Shown: positions 1 to 9,774 of the stretch, piece by piece
Layout: each line of letters begins with the position of its first letter
Numbering within the stretch: position 1 is the stretch's first letter
Origin: Lysobacterales bacterium
GTDB taxonomy: Bacteria; Pseudomonadota; Gammaproteobacteria; Xanthomonadales; Marinicellaceae
Direction: 5' to 3'
NCBI GenBank assembly: GCA_026982315.1
Contig: JALSHI010000005.1
Span: 37,399-101,398 of the forward strand
DNA length: 64,000 nt
Notes under the pieces: generated by a model
What the model saw: the letters and a program-made list of their open reading frames with translations, nothing else
Databases searched by the model: none
What the model was told of the DNA's origin: nothing
Made by a program: the position numbers and the translations under genes

Positions 1-2
1 GT

Positions 3-278
3 ATGAAAAAACTGACGCCCTGGTTTTTTGCCATCGCAGTACTGGCCGTAACGTTGCTGGTGGTGGTGGAGTCGGTGTATCGCCAGCACAAAACCCGACA
101 AAAGTTTGCCAGCCTGCAAGTCTTGCTGAAAACGGAACAAGCGCTCAATCAGGAGTGGGGACGGTTACAAAGTGAATATTCCACCAAGGTGGACAACGGA
201 TTGATAGAGCGGTTTGCACGGGAACAACTGGGCATGGTACAGCCGCAGGAAGACCAGGTTATCACCATAAAACGATGA
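3..278 (+). CDS. ftsL: Cell division protein FtsL
   Basis: A 91-residue bitopic membrane protein of the divisome. FtsL pairs with FtsB through a periplasmic coiled coil and, with FtsQ, helps activate the FtsW-FtsI septal synthase. A short basic cytoplasmic start (MKK) is followed by one membrane segment at about residues 7-25, then a charged, heptad-like periplasmic stretch to about residue 65. The size and position directly before ftsI are typical; sequence conservation in this family is low, so position carries much of the call. The ATG is two bases inside the window, so its ribosome binding site and any upstream mraW cannot be seen. Its stop overlaps the ftsI start (ATGA), which suggests translational coupling. 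Confidence 0.88.
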   Translation: MKKLTPWFFAIAVLAVTLLVVVESVYRQHKTRQKFASLQVLLKTEQALNQEWGRLQSEYSTKVDNGLIERFAREQLGMVQPQEDQVITIKR

Positions 279-2008
279 AAGCAAACAACACAAAAATCAA
301 CGCTCAAAGCATTAGTCGCCGTATGGGTGTGTTACTGGCGATTCTGTTTTGTCTGTTTGCGGCGGTGGTGGTTAAGGCTTTCAAGGTGCAAATCAAGCAG
401 ACCCGTTTTTTTCAGCACGAAGCCAACAAGCGGCAAATTCGCACAGAGACGATTCCGGTATCCCGTGGGGTGATTTATGACCGCAACAACGAACCGCTGG
501 CAATTTCCGTGGCCATGGAATCGGTGTGGGTGGATCCTGTCCGGTTGATGGAAAACTTTGATCGTATCGACCAGTTGGCAGATAAGCTGGACTTGGATGC
601 AGACAAACTCAAGGCTCTGGTGTCATCGCGGCAACAACGGCGTTTTTTGTACATAAAACGCTTGATTGAGCCGGAATTGGCGGATGAAATCCGGGCGCTG
701 AACATTCAGGGCGTGAATTTCCAAACCGAATTCAAGCGGTTTTATCCGGCTGGCGAAACCATTGCCCAGCTCATCGGCATTACCAATATCGAAGACCAGG
801 GGCAGGAAGGACTGGAGCGCTTTTTTGATGAAGATTTGTCCGGCGAGCCTGGGCTTAAGCGCGTGGTGAAAGATTCCCGCGGCAATGTGATTCGTGAAGT
901 CGAGGAAATCCGGCCAGTGGTGCCAGCGCGGGATTTACATATCAGCATTGACCGGCGACTACAGTACGCTGCTTACCGGAGCTTGAAAAAAGCCATGTAT
1001 CGCTATGGGGCCAAGTCCGCCTCGGCCGTGGCGCTGGATGTGGCTACCGGCGAAGTGCTGGCCATGGCCAACCAGCCATCTTTTAACCCCAACAAGCGTG
1101 ACCGGCAAGCCCTTAAGAAGGGTCTTTTGAACCGGGCCATGATGGATGTGTATGAACCCGGTTCGGTGATGAAACCCTTTACCATGATCGCCGCTTTGGA
1201 AAGTGGCACATATACGCCGCAAACGGTGATTGATACTTCGCCGGGGCGCTGGGAAATTGATGGTACGGTGGTGAATGATTTTCGGGACTATGGTCCGTTA
1301 AGTCTGACTCAGGTCCTGGCCAAATCCAGCAATGTCGGCATGGCGAAAATTGCCCTGGATTTGGACAAGGAGCACATGTGGGATGTTTTCCGACGTTTTG
1401 GATTTGGCACGCCAACGCAAAACCTGATTCGCAGTGAATCCTCCGGCTATTTTCCCCATTACCGTAAGTGGCGCAAGGTGGATCAGGCCGCGCTATCCAG
1501 GGGCTATGGTTTGTCCGTCACAGTGTTACAGCTGGCAGCGGCCTATGGCGCCATTGCCAATAATGGCCGTTGGCGCTCTCCATCGTTTATCAAGGGTTTG
1601 ATTCACCCTGACAAGGCGGTGCTGGATCCGGCCATCGCCCGCCAGGTTCGCACAATGCTCAAAGCGGTGGTCAGCGAGCAGGGCACCGGACACCGGGCGC
1701 GCATCCGTGGCTATGAGGTGGCGGGCAAGACGGGCACGGCGCGTAAGAATGAACGCGGCCAGTATGTGGACAGGTATGTGGCCACGTTTGCCGGTTTTGC
1801 ACCAGCGGACCATCCTCGGCTGGTGGTGGTGGTCAGTATCAATGATCCGGCTGGCGATGAATTTGGCGGCGGCCAGGTGGCCGCACCAGTGTTTGCGGAA
1901 ATCATGCAGACCGCTTTGCGCATGTTGAATGTTCCGCCGGATCACTTACCCCAGCCGGCGAAAAAGCCAGAAACAGCCCGGATAAAAATGACAGGGGGCG
2001 AGCAATGA
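275..2008 (+). CDS. ftsI: Septal peptidoglycan transpeptidase FtsI (PBP3)
   Basis: Monofunctional class B penicillin-binding protein that cross-links septal peptidoglycan together with FtsW. 577 residues, the usual length. One membrane anchor lies at about residues 17-36, followed by the non-penicillin-binding pedestal with the PVSRGVIYDRN motif. The transpeptidase domain carries all three active-site motifs: SVMK with the nucleophile Ser297, SSN at 351-353 and KTG at 485-487. It overlaps ftsL and murE by four bases on each side, so it sits inside a coupled operon. Nothing unusual was seen. Confidence 0.97.
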   Translation: MKANNTKINAQSISRRMGVLLAILFCLFAAVVVKAFKVQIKQTRFFQHEANKRQIRTETIPVSRGVIYDRNNEPLAISVAMESVWVDPVRLMENFDRIDQLADKLDLDADKLKALVSSRQQRRFLYIKRLIEPELADEIRALNIQGVNFQTEFKRFYPAGETIAQLIGITNIEDQGQEGLERFFDEDLSGEPGLKRVVKDSRGNVIREVEEIRPVVPARDLHISIDRRLQYAAYRSLKKAMYRYGAKSASAVALDVATGEVLAMANQPSFNPNKRDRQALKKGLLNRAMMDVYEPGSVMKPFTMIAALESGTYTPQTVIDTSPGRWEIDGTVVNDFRDYGPLSLTQVLAKSSNVGMAKIALDLDKEHMWDVFRRFGFGTPTQNLIRSESSGYFPHYRKWRKVDQAALSRGYGLSVTVLQLAAAYGAIANNGRWRSPSFIKGLIHPDKAVLDPAIARQVRTMLKAVVSEQGTGHRARIRGYEVAGKTGTARKNERGQYVDRYVATFAGFAPADHPRLVVVVSINDPAGDEFGGGQVAAPVFAEIMQTALRMLNVPPDHLPQPAKKPETARIKMTGGEQ

Positions 2009-3552
2009 GTCAACCTGTCACACAAAAACAGCAGTATCGACTGAATGACCTGCTAGCATGGATGGGTCAGCCACCGGTGGGGGAAAACCCGGTGGTTAGT
2101 GGATTATGCCTGGATTCACGCCGTCTGCGTGCCGGCGAGGTGTTTCTGGCCCTTTCAGGCCATCAGATTCATGGCCTTGATTTTGCCTATCAGGCGCAGC
2201 GGGCCGGGGCCGTTTCCATTCTGGCAGAAGCGCCCAAAGCGGGCCGGCCATCCCCCAAATCCCGGCGGGAAAGCATAAAAGTTCCGATAATTGAAGTGGG
2301 CGATTTGTCTGAAAAGCTGGGGCATGTGGCGGCCACCTGGTATGGTCACCCTTCTGAGGATATGGCAATCACTGCCATTACCGGCACCAATGGCAAGACA
2401 TCAGTGGCCTGGCTGCTGTTACAGGCATGGACCGCCTTGGGTCACCGCGCCGCTTACATTGGCACTCTGGGTTATGGCGATTTGAATGGTCTTTCGCCCC
2501 TGAAAAACACCACGCCATCGGCGCTGGAAATGCAGGCGTTATTGGCTGACTTTCGTCATGCGGGTTATTCCCGGGTCAGTATTGAGGTCTCTTCCCACGC
2601 CTTGAGCCAGGGCCGGGACAAAGGTTTGAACCTTGACCAGGCGGTGTTTACCAACCTGAGCCGGGATCATCTGGACTATCACAATACCATGGCCGAGTAT
2701 TTTCAGGCCAAAGCCCGTCTGTTTGCCCATCAGGAACTGCGTTGCGCCATTGTCAATCAGGATGACCCGGCTGGCGGGGACATTATCAGGCAGCTATCGC
2801 CATCGGTCCAATGCTGGCCGTATGCGGCCAGTGGCCGTTTGCCTGAAGCCAGCGCAGCCCCCGCCGCCTTGCTGGCTGAAAACATCCGCCTGCATCCGGC
2901 GGGTCTGGATTTTACTTTGTGCCTGCTGGATAAAAACCGGCAAATCTGCCACCAAATGCCGGTGACAAGCCGGTTGTTTGGGCATTTCAATGTGGATAAT
3001 TTGCTGGCGGTGGCGAGCGCCTTGCTGGCTGCCGGAGAAGATTTTTCGGCGGTTGGTCGAGTTCTTCCCACCCTTCAACCGGTTCCTGGCCGCATGAATC
3101 TGGTTTCAAGCGTGGGCGAAAGCCCGTTGATTGTGGTGGACTATGCCCATACGCCCGACGCATTGGAGCAGGTGCTCAGGGCGCTTAAACAACACAATGC
3201 CCGCAAGATTTGGTGTGTTTTTGGCTGTGGGGGCAATCGCGATAAAGGCAAACGCCCGCAAATGGGGCATATTGCGGAGAAACTGGCCGACGAGGTGGTG
3301 CTGACCGATGACAACCCCCGGTTTGAGAATGGCGATGCCATTATCGAAGATATCAAGTTTGGCATGTTGAGCCAGCCGCAGGTCATCCGTAATCGGCAAC
3401 AGGCCATTGAATATGTCATTCGTCACGCCAATCCCGATGATTTGGTGCTGATTGCCGGAAAGGGGCACGAAGTTTGGCAGGAAATTCAGGGAGAGTACCT
3501 GCCTTTTGACGACTGTCATGTCGCCCGCGCGGCGCTGGAGGCGTGTGCATGA
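2005..3552 (+). CDS. murE: UDP-MurNAc-tripeptide synthetase MurE
   Basis: Cytoplasmic Mur ligase that adds the third amino acid to UDP-MurNAc-L-Ala-D-Glu using ATP. 515 residues. The P-loop GTNGKTS lies around Lys131. The specificity motif DDNPR (Asp436, Asn437, Pro438, Arg439) is the form found in ligases that use meso-diaminopimelate, as expected for a Gram-negative cell. The three Mur ligase domains are present: N-terminal substrate domain, central ATPase and C-terminal domain with the VLIAGKGHE motif. The start ATG overlaps the ftsI stop by four bases and its own stop overlaps murF. Confidence 0.97.
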   Translation: MSQPVTQKQQYRLNDLLAWMGQPPVGENPVVSGLCLDSRRLRAGEVFLALSGHQIHGLDFAYQAQRAGAVSILAEAPKAGRPSPKSRRESIKVPIIEVGDLSEKLGHVAATWYGHPSEDMAITAITGTNGKTSVAWLLLQAWTALGHRAAYIGTLGYGDLNGLSPLKNTTPSALEMQALLADFRHAGYSRVSIEVSSHALSQGRDKGLNLDQAVFTNLSRDHLDYHNTMAEYFQAKARLFAHQELRCAIVNQDDPAGGDIIRQLSPSVQCWPYAASGRLPEASAAPAALLAENIRLHPAGLDFTLCLLDKNRQICHQMPVTSRLFGHFNVDNLLAVASALLAAGEDFSAVGRVLPTLQPVPGRMNLVSSVGESPLIVVDYAHTPDALEQVLRALKQHNARKIWCVFGCGGNRDKGKRPQMGHIAEKLADEVVLTDDNPRFENGDAIIEDIKFGMLSQPQVIRNRQQAIEYVIRHANPDDLVLIAGKGHEVWQEIQGEYLPFDDCHVARAALEACA

Positions 3553-4889
3553 TTCAGGGGAACTTGCAACAGGCCGCCGCCATCACCGGCGCGACACTGG
3601 TGGGCCAACCGTTGCGGTTTAGCGGTGTTGCCACTGACAGCCGCCAGAATTGCGCTGGCCGCCTGTTTATGGCGCTTCGAGGTGAGCGCACTGATGGTGA
3701 AAAATATGTGCGCCAGGCCATTGAAAACGGGGCGGTGGCCACTATGGTGACAAGCGCACAGGATGTGCCGGTGCCGCAACTGCTGGTGGCCGATACGCAC
3801 CAGGCTTTATGCGCTTTGGCCCGGGCCTGGCAGCGGCAGGTGAATCCGTTGACGGTGGCCGTAACAGGCTCCAACGGTAAGACCACGGTCAAAAACATGC
3901 TTGCCGCCATCCTTTCCCGCAACGGTAAAACCCACGCCACCGCGGGTAATTTCAACAATGAAATTGGTGTGCCACTCACCATACTGGAAATGCCGGCGGC
4001 CACCCAAATGGCCGTAATCGAAATGGGAGCGGCCCAACGCGGGGATATCGCCGCACTGACACAATTGGCGCCACCGCATGTGGCGGTGGTGACCAACGTA
4101 TCGAACGCACATGCTGGCCGCTTTGGTTCTCTGGAGGAGATTGCCGCCGGGAAAAGCGAAATCTACCACAGTCTGGGAGCCGAGGGAACGGCGGTGATCA
4201 ATCGTGATGATGGTTTCTACGAGTTTATGCGGCAGCAAGCAGGCAAAGCATATTGCCTAACTTTTGGGGAGCATGCAGACAGTGATGTGTGCATACTGGA
4301 CCGCCGTCACTGTGTATTGCGCCTGCCCGGTGGCGATATTCTGGAATGCCACTTGCCGGCGCCTGGTTATCACAACATTATGAATGCGGCCGCGGCAGTG
4401 GCAGCCGCATGGCCGCTGTCTGTTTCATTGGAGGACATGCAAGCGGGGCTGGAAGCCTTTGAAGCGCCTGCAGGCCGGCTCCAGAACCGTGGACAGGTGC
4501 GCGGGGTAACACTGCTGGACGATAGTTATAACGCCAACCCGGCCTCGGTCAGGGCGGCGATTGATGTGCTGGCTGAAAGCTCGCGGCCGGCCTGGCTGGT
4601 CCTGGGCGATATGGCTGAGTTGGGGAATGCCAGCGAAGCCATGCACAGGGAAGTGGGGGAATACGCCCGTCAACAAGGCATTGATGCGCTTTGGACTGTC
4701 GGGCCTCAAGCGGCCCGGGCCGCGGCGGCCATGGGAGACAAGGGCCATGCTTTTCAGGATAAACAGACATTGATAACAGCGGTGCAAAAAGCCTGGCCAG
4801 CACAGGGCACGGTGCTGGTCAAGGCCTCGCGCAGCGCGCACATGGAAGACGTGGTAAACGCTTTGCTAAAACAGGAGCAACCAGCATGA
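3549..4889 (+). CDS. murF: UDP-MurNAc-pentapeptide synthetase MurF
   Basis: Adds D-Ala-D-Ala to the UDP-MurNAc-tripeptide with ATP, completing the cytoplasmic pentapeptide precursor. 446 residues with the Mur ligase P-loop motif TGSNGKTT at about residues 107-114, and the C-terminal motif DDSYNANP that is characteristic of MurF. I chose ATG at 3549 because it makes the ATGA overlap with the murE stop found throughout this cluster; an in-frame GTG lies six bases earlier and is less likely. The stop overlaps the mraY start in the same way. Confidence 0.96.
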   Translation: MIQGNLQQAAAITGATLVGQPLRFSGVATDSRQNCAGRLFMALRGERTDGEKYVRQAIENGAVATMVTSAQDVPVPQLLVADTHQALCALARAWQRQVNPLTVAVTGSNGKTTVKNMLAAILSRNGKTHATAGNFNNEIGVPLTILEMPAATQMAVIEMGAAQRGDIAALTQLAPPHVAVVTNVSNAHAGRFGSLEEIAAGKSEIYHSLGAEGTAVINRDDGFYEFMRQQAGKAYCLTFGEHADSDVCILDRRHCVLRLPGGDILECHLPAPGYHNIMNAAAAVAAAWPLSVSLEDMQAGLEAFEAPAGRLQNRGQVRGVTLLDDSYNANPASVRAAIDVLAESSRPAWLVLGDMAELGNASEAMHREVGEYARQQGIDALWTVGPQAARAAAAMGDKGHAFQDKQTLITAVQKAWPAQGTVLVKASRSAHMEDVVNALLKQEQPA

Positions 4890-5968
4890 TTCTTTGGTTG
4901 GCAGAACAATTCCGTCATGAATACAGCTGGATGAACCTGTTCAGCTATCTGACTTTTCGAGCCATTATGGCCGCGTTGACATCGCTGGCTTTGTCCTTGC
5001 TGCTGGGGCCGTGGTTTATTCGTCATCTGCAAGGCCGGCAGATTGGCCAGCAAGTGCGTAACGATGGTCCCCAAACCCATCTTAGCAAGCAGGGCACGCC
5101 GACTATGGGAGGGGCCATGATCGTTTCTGTCATTGTTCTTTCCACGCTTTTATGGGCGGATTTAAGAAATTTTTATGTCTGGCTGGTGCTTTATGTGCTC
5201 ATTGGTTTTGCAGTCATTGGCTGGCTGGATGACTATCTGAAAATTTCCCGCGGCAACTCCGCCGGTCTGCCGGGCCGCTGGAAATACCTGTTGCAGTCAC
5301 TGGTGGGCTTAAGTGCGGTACTGCTTTTGTACTTCTATGGGCATGACAGTTTTCGTAACGAACTGGTTATGCCATTTGTGCAAGACACCCACTGGTCTTT
5401 GGGCTGGTGGATGATCCCGCTGGGATATTTTGTCATTGTTGGCGCCAGTAATGCGGTCAATCTGACCGACGGGCTGGACGGGCTGGCCATTATGCCTACG
5501 GTCATGATCGCTGCGGCTTTGGGTCTGTTTGCTTATCTGGCTGGTCATGCTGTGTTTTCCCAGTATCTGTATATCGCTAAGGTGCCAGGTGCCGGTGAAC
5601 TGGCGGTTTTTTGCGCCGCCATGGTGGGCGCGGGACTGGGTTTTCTCTGGTTCAACACCTATCCGGCACAGGTTTTTATGGGCGATGTGGGTGCACTGGC
5701 GCTGGGTGCTGCCCTGGGTATTGGGGCGCTGATTGTTCGTCAGGAGCTGGTGTTTTTTATTATGGCTGGCGTTTTTGTCATGGAAACGGTTTCGGTGATC
5801 TTGCAAGTGGCCTCGTTCAAATTGCGTGGCAAGCGCATTTTTCGCATGGCGCCGATTCACCACCATTTTGAGCTCAAGGGCTGGGCCGAACCCAAAGTGA
5901 TCGTGCGCTTTTGGATTATTTCTTTGGTGCTGGTGCTGGTGGGCCTGGCAACGTTAAAAATCCGCTAG
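4886..5968 (+). CDS. mraY: Phospho-MurNAc-pentapeptide transferase MraY
   Basis: Polytopic inner-membrane enzyme that moves phospho-MurNAc-pentapeptide from UDP to undecaprenyl phosphate, making lipid I. 360 residues with about ten membrane segments, matching the family. Family motifs are visible: the aspartate-rich WLDDYLK in a cytoplasmic loop, [10 protein letters not shown], and the C-terminal [13 protein letters not shown] histidine motif. It overlaps murF by four bases. In most gammaproteobacteria murD comes next, but here only 34 bases separate this stop from ftsW. Confidence 0.97.
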   Translation: MILWLAEQFRHEYSWMNLFSYLTFRAIMAALTSLALSLLLGPWFIRHLQGRQIGQQVRNDGPQTHLSKQGTPTMGGAMIVSVIVLSTLLWADLRNFYVWLVLYVLIGFAVIGWLDDYLKISRGNSAGLPGRWKYLLQSLVGLSAVLLLYFYGHDSFRNELVMPFVQDTHWSLGWWMIPLGYFVIVGASNAVNLTDGLDGLAIMPTVMIAAALGLFAYLAGHAVFSQYLYIAKVPGAGELAVFCAAMVGAGLGFLWFNTYPAQVFMGDVGALALGAALGIGALIVRQELVFFIMAGVFVMETVSVILQVASFKLRGKRIFRMAPIHHHFELKGWAEPKVIVRFWIISLVLVLVGLATLKIR

Positions 5969-6002
5969 CACAACAGTTGTTTAAAGCAATAACAGGGACA
6001 AT

Positions 6003-7184
6003 ATGAAAAAACAAGCCAACAAATTATCCCCGGGCAGCTTGCTGGCTGTGGGCGTTGATTTTTGGCTGGCCGTGGCCGCCGTGGCTTTGTTGAGTATCGG
6101 TATTGTCATGGTGGCGTCCTCATCGGTGGCCATTGCCGACCACTACAATCATGATGCTTTTTACTACCTGAAGAAACATGTGGTGTTTGTTGTTGCCGGG
6201 CTGTTTTTGTCGGCTGTCTTGATGGCGATTTCCAGTGAAAATTTGAGCAAAATGGCGTGGTTTCTGCTGTTTTTGGCTTTTGCCTTGCTGATATTGGTAC
6301 TGATTCCGTACTTGGGCGTCAAAGTGAACGGCGCCCGTCGTTGGTTAAATCTTGGTTTTGCCCGGTTTCAGGTTGTCGAGGCGGTTAAGCTGGCATTGAT
6401 TGTGTATTTGGCCAGCTATCTGGTGCGTCATCAAGCGGCTGTGCAGAAACAGCTGATGGGTGCGGTTAAACCGTTGGGCATTGTGGCCGCCGCCGCCTTT
6501 TTGCTGCTGATGCAACCGGATTTCGGCTCCGTGGTGTTATTGTTTGCCATTAGCCTGATGATGATTTTTATGGCCGGTGTGCGGTTGCGTTATGTGGTGC
6601 TGTTCGGTTTAGTCTCGGTGGCAAGCATGGCCATGGTGGCTGTGGCGCAACCTTACCGGGTCCGGCGGTTGACGAATTTTATGGATCCTTTCGAGCATAA
6701 ATATGACTCGGGTTTCCAGTTGGTACAGGCGCTGATTGCCATTGGCCGGGGTGAGTGGTCTGGCGTTGGTTTGGGCGCCAGCGTGCAAAAACTGTTTTAT
6801 CTTCCGGAGATGCATACAGATTTCATTTTTTCGGTATATGCCGAAGAGTTGGGCTATTTGGGCGTCTTGCTGTTGGTGGGACTTTATGGGCTCCTGACCT
6901 GGCGCATTTTCGCCATAGCGCGAGAAGCGCTGGGCAACGGCAACCTGTTCGGCGCCTATACCGCCGCTGGCATTGGCTCATGGCTGGCGCTGCAAGCTTT
7001 TTTAAGTATGGCGGTCAATCTGGGCTTGGTGCCCACCAAAGGCCTGACCCTGCCATTGATAAGCTCTGGCGGCTCAGCCATTTTGATGAATATGCTGGCT
7101 TTGGCCGTGGTATTACGCATTTCCTATGAAAATCGCCGCGTACAACAAGCCACTGTGCGCAGGCGCAAGGAGAAACACTCATGA
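6003..7184 (+). CDS. ftsW: Septal peptidoglycan glycosyltransferase FtsW
   Basis: SEDS-family polytopic membrane protein that polymerises lipid II at the septum with FtsI. 393 residues and about ten hydrophobic segments. Conserved SEDS features include the KVNGARRWL stretch near residue 104, the QPDFGS motif near 165-170 and the loop motif HTDFIFSVYAEELG. An AGGGACA ribosome binding site precedes the ATG. A 34-base gap separates it from mraY where murD normally lies; its stop overlaps murG by four bases. Confidence 0.96.
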   Translation: MKKQANKLSPGSLLAVGVDFWLAVAAVALLSIGIVMVASSSVAIADHYNHDAFYYLKKHVVFVVAGLFLSAVLMAISSENLSKMAWFLLFLAFALLILVLIPYLGVKVNGARRWLNLGFARFQVVEAVKLALIVYLASYLVRHQAAVQKQLMGAVKPLGIVAAAAFLLLMQPDFGSVVLLFAISLMMIFMAGVRLRYVVLFGLVSVASMAMVAVAQPYRVRRLTNFMDPFEHKYDSGFQLVQALIAIGRGEWSGVGLGASVQKLFYLPEMHTDFIFSVYAEELGYLGVLLLVGLYGLLTWRIFAIAREALGNGNLFGAYTAAGIGSWLALQAFLSMAVNLGLVPTKGLTLPLISSGGSAILMNMLALAVVLRISYENRRVQQATVRRRKEKHS

Positions 7185-8323
7185 GCCGGGTAACCATTAT
7201 GGCCGGGGGCACAGGCGGGCATATCTTCCCCGGACTGGCGGTGGCGGATGCCTTGAAGAAGCGCGGCGTGACCGTGGACTGGCTCGGTGCGAGCGGCGGT
7301 ATGGAGCTATCGCTGGTGGCCAAACAGGGAATTCCGGTGACGGCCATTGATATCCGTGCTTTACGGGGAAAAGGCTTGTTGACCGCCCTGGGCATGCCCT
7401 GGAGGCTGGGCAAAGCGGTGTGGCAGGCGGCGAAGGCTCTGAGAAATCCGCCGCCGGGCAGCGGTCATGTGGTGTTGAGTCTGGGGGGGTATGTCGCCGC
7501 ACCCGGTGGTGTGGCGGCCCGGCTGCTTAACCGGCCTCTGGTGGTACATGAGCAAAACAGTGTCCTGGGTCTGACCAACCGGACCCTGGCGCGTTGGGCG
7601 AATCAAGTGCTGACGGGGTTTGATCTGGCGGACATACCCGGAACCCGCTGCGTGGGCAACCCCGTCCGGCAAAGCATTATCGCGGTGGGGGTTGAGCGCG
7701 CCAGACATGGATACGGACCGATTCCCGGGGCAATTGGACATGGTGGTGACAGCACTCAAACGCACAGCGCGCAAAGGCGAATCCGCTTGCTGGCGCTTGG
7801 TGGCAGTCAGGGCGCTCAGTCGTTGAACACGCGCCTGCCCCGGCAATTGGCCCGGTGGGTCGAAACCGGAGCGATTGAGATATGGCACCAGAGCGGCAAA
7901 AACAAACAAGCTGCGACTGAACGGGCTTATGCCCAGGCGGGGCTGGAAAGTCATTCCAATATTAAAGTGGAACCATTTATTGAAGATATGGCGTCGGCTT
8001 ATCGCTGGGCGGACATGGTTGTGGCAAGAGCTGGCGCTTTGAGCCTGGCCGAGATTCAGGCAGCTGCTCTGCCGGCTGTGCTGGTGCCTTTCCCGCAAGC
8101 GGTGGACGACCATCAGCGGCACAATGCTGAACATGCGGTCAGCCGTCAGGCGGCCTTGATGTGGCTGGAGAACCAGCCGGAATCCTTGTTGCATGCCGCC
8201 TTGGCACGGTTGATTGAGTCACCGGACAAGCGCCGGGCGATGGCGGAAAGATCCCATGCCTTGTCTGTCCCTGATGCAGCGGACAAGGTGGCGCAAGCCT
8301 GTCTGGAGGTCATGGCGGCATGA
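7181..8323 (+). CDS. murG: Lipid II synthase MurG
   Basis: Peripheral inner-membrane GT28 glycosyltransferase that adds GlcNAc from UDP-GlcNAc to lipid I, giving lipid II. 380 residues, longer than the E. coli protein of about 355. The N-terminal glycine-rich loop GGTGGHIFPG and the C-domain motifs ALGGSQGAQSLN and VARAGALSLAEI, which bind the nucleotide sugar, are clear. The extra length lies mainly in the linker between the two Rossmann domains (about residues 168-204), which is polar and glycine rich. Coupled by overlaps to ftsW and murC. Confidence 0.96.
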   Translation: MSRVTIMAGGTGGHIFPGLAVADALKKRGVTVDWLGASGGMELSLVAKQGIPVTAIDIRALRGKGLLTALGMPWRLGKAVWQAAKALRNPPPGSGHVVLSLGGYVAAPGGVAARLLNRPLVVHEQNSVLGLTNRTLARWANQVLTGFDLADIPGTRCVGNPVRQSIIAVGVERARHGYGPIPGAIGHGGDSTQTHSAQRRIRLLALGGSQGAQSLNTRLPRQLARWVETGAIEIWHQSGKNKQAATERAYAQAGLESHSNIKVEPFIEDMASAYRWADMVVARAGALSLAEIQAAALPAVLVPFPQAVDDHQRHNAEHAVSRQAALMWLENQPESLLHAALARLIESPDKRRAMAERSHALSVPDAADKVAQACLEVMAA

Positions 8324-9774
8324 ATTACATGAGCCCGAAAAACCGATTTGTCAATCGCATGCAACGGGTGCACATGATTGGCATTGGCGGCTCTGGCATG
8401 AGCGGCATTGCAGAAGTATTGCATAACCTGGGGTTTGTGGTGACAGGTTCCGACCAGAAGGCCACGGCGACGACACAGCGCCTGTCAGATATGGGAGTTC
8501 AGGTGTACCTGGAGCACCATCCCCAATGGGTCGAGCAGGCGGATGTGGTGGTGTATTCGTCGGCAATCCCGGCGGAAAATCCTGAATTGCTGGCAGCGCG
8601 CCATTTGCGGCGTCCAATTCTGTCGCGGGCGGAAATGCTGGCTGAATTGATGCGTTTTAAGGTCGGCATCGCGGTGGCGGGCACCCACGGCAAAACCACC
8701 ACCACCAGCCTGATTGCCAGTGTCATGGCAGCCGGTAAGCTGGATCCGACCTTTGTTATTGGCGGTTTGTTGAATTCCGCCGGCAGTCATGCGGCGCTGG
8801 GCAATAGCGAGTATCTGGTGGCCGAAGCGGATGAATCCGATGGCTCGTTTCAGTTATTGCAGCCGGTGTTGGCGGTGGTCACCAATATTGATGCGGATCA
8901 TATGGGTACTTTTGGGGGTGATTTTTCCCAGTTGCGTCAGGCCTTCGATAATTTTTTGCATCATTTGCCGTTTTATGGCGTTGCGGCCTTGTGTGTGGAT
9001 GATCCGGCAGTGGCTGAATTGGCCAGTCAGTTGCCGCGCCACAGCATCACTTATGGGCTCAGTGAACAAGCCAGTTTGCAGGCTGTGAATGTGGTTCCAG
9101 TCGGCCACCGCATGCGGTTTGATGTCCTGCGTGATGGCCAGGTGCTGGCTCGCCATGTGGAGTTGAATTTACCAGGCAGGCACAACGTCCAGAATGCCTT
9201 GGCGGCATTGGCGATTGGTCTGGAACTACATGTTGATATGGAAGCCATGGCACAGGCGCTCAGCGAGTTTGCCGGGATCGGCCGGCGCTTTAATCGGTAT
9301 TCCGGTTTGCAGGCCAGTGCTGGTCAGTTTACGCTGGTTGATGATTACGCTCATCATCCCACTGAACTCAAATCAGTCATCGAAGCCATCCGTGAAGGGT
9401 GGCCGGGCCAACGGCTGGTGGTGGTGTTTCAACCGCATCGATACAGCCGAACCCGGGACTTGTTTGATGAATTTTCCCAAGTGCTGGACTATGCGGATGC
9501 CCTGATAGTGACAGACGTGTATGCGGCCGGTGAACCCCCGATCAGCGGTGCGTCGGCACCGGATTTGTGCCGCAGTATTCGTTCACGGGGACACCTGGAA
9601 CCGGTTTATGTGCCAGCGCTTGAGACCGTTCCGGAGGTACTGGATCGCATTATCCAGGCCGATGACATCGTGTTGTTGGCAGGAGCCGGTGATATTGCCG
9701 GTCAGGTTCGCAATATCGTGCATCATGGAGGCACGGAAGCCTTTTCCCAGATGGATGCAGGAGGAACGGCATGA
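8320..9774 (+). CDS. murC: UDP-N-acetylmuramate-L-alanine ligase MurC
   Basis: Adds L-alanine to UDP-MurNAc with ATP, the first amino acid of the stem peptide. 484 residues. The N-terminal Rossmann motif HMIGIGGSGMSGIAE, the P-loop GTHGKTTTTS and the DDYAHHPTE motif of the C-terminal domain are all visible. The ATG overlaps the murG stop. No murB follows; ddl comes next, as in E. coli. Confidence 0.97.
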   Translation: MNYMSPKNRFVNRMQRVHMIGIGGSGMSGIAEVLHNLGFVVTGSDQKATATTQRLSDMGVQVYLEHHPQWVEQADVVVYSSAIPAENPELLAARHLRRPILSRAEMLAELMRFKVGIAVAGTHGKTTTTSLIASVMAAGKLDPTFVIGGLLNSAGSHAALGNSEYLVAEADESDGSFQLLQPVLAVVTNIDADHMGTFGGDFSQLRQAFDNFLHHLPFYGVAALCVDDPAVAELASQLPRHSITYGLSEQASLQAVNVVPVGHRMRFDVLRDGQVLARHVELNLPGRHNVQNALAALAIGLELHVDMEAMAQALSEFAGIGRRFNRYSGLQASAGQFTLVDDYAHHPTELKSVIEAIREGWPGQRLVVVFQPHRYSRTRDLFDEFSQVLDYADALIVTDVYAAGEPPISGASAPDLCRSIRSRGHLEPVYVPALETVPEVLDRIIQADDIVLLAGAGDIAGQVRNIVHHGGTEAFSQMDAGGTA

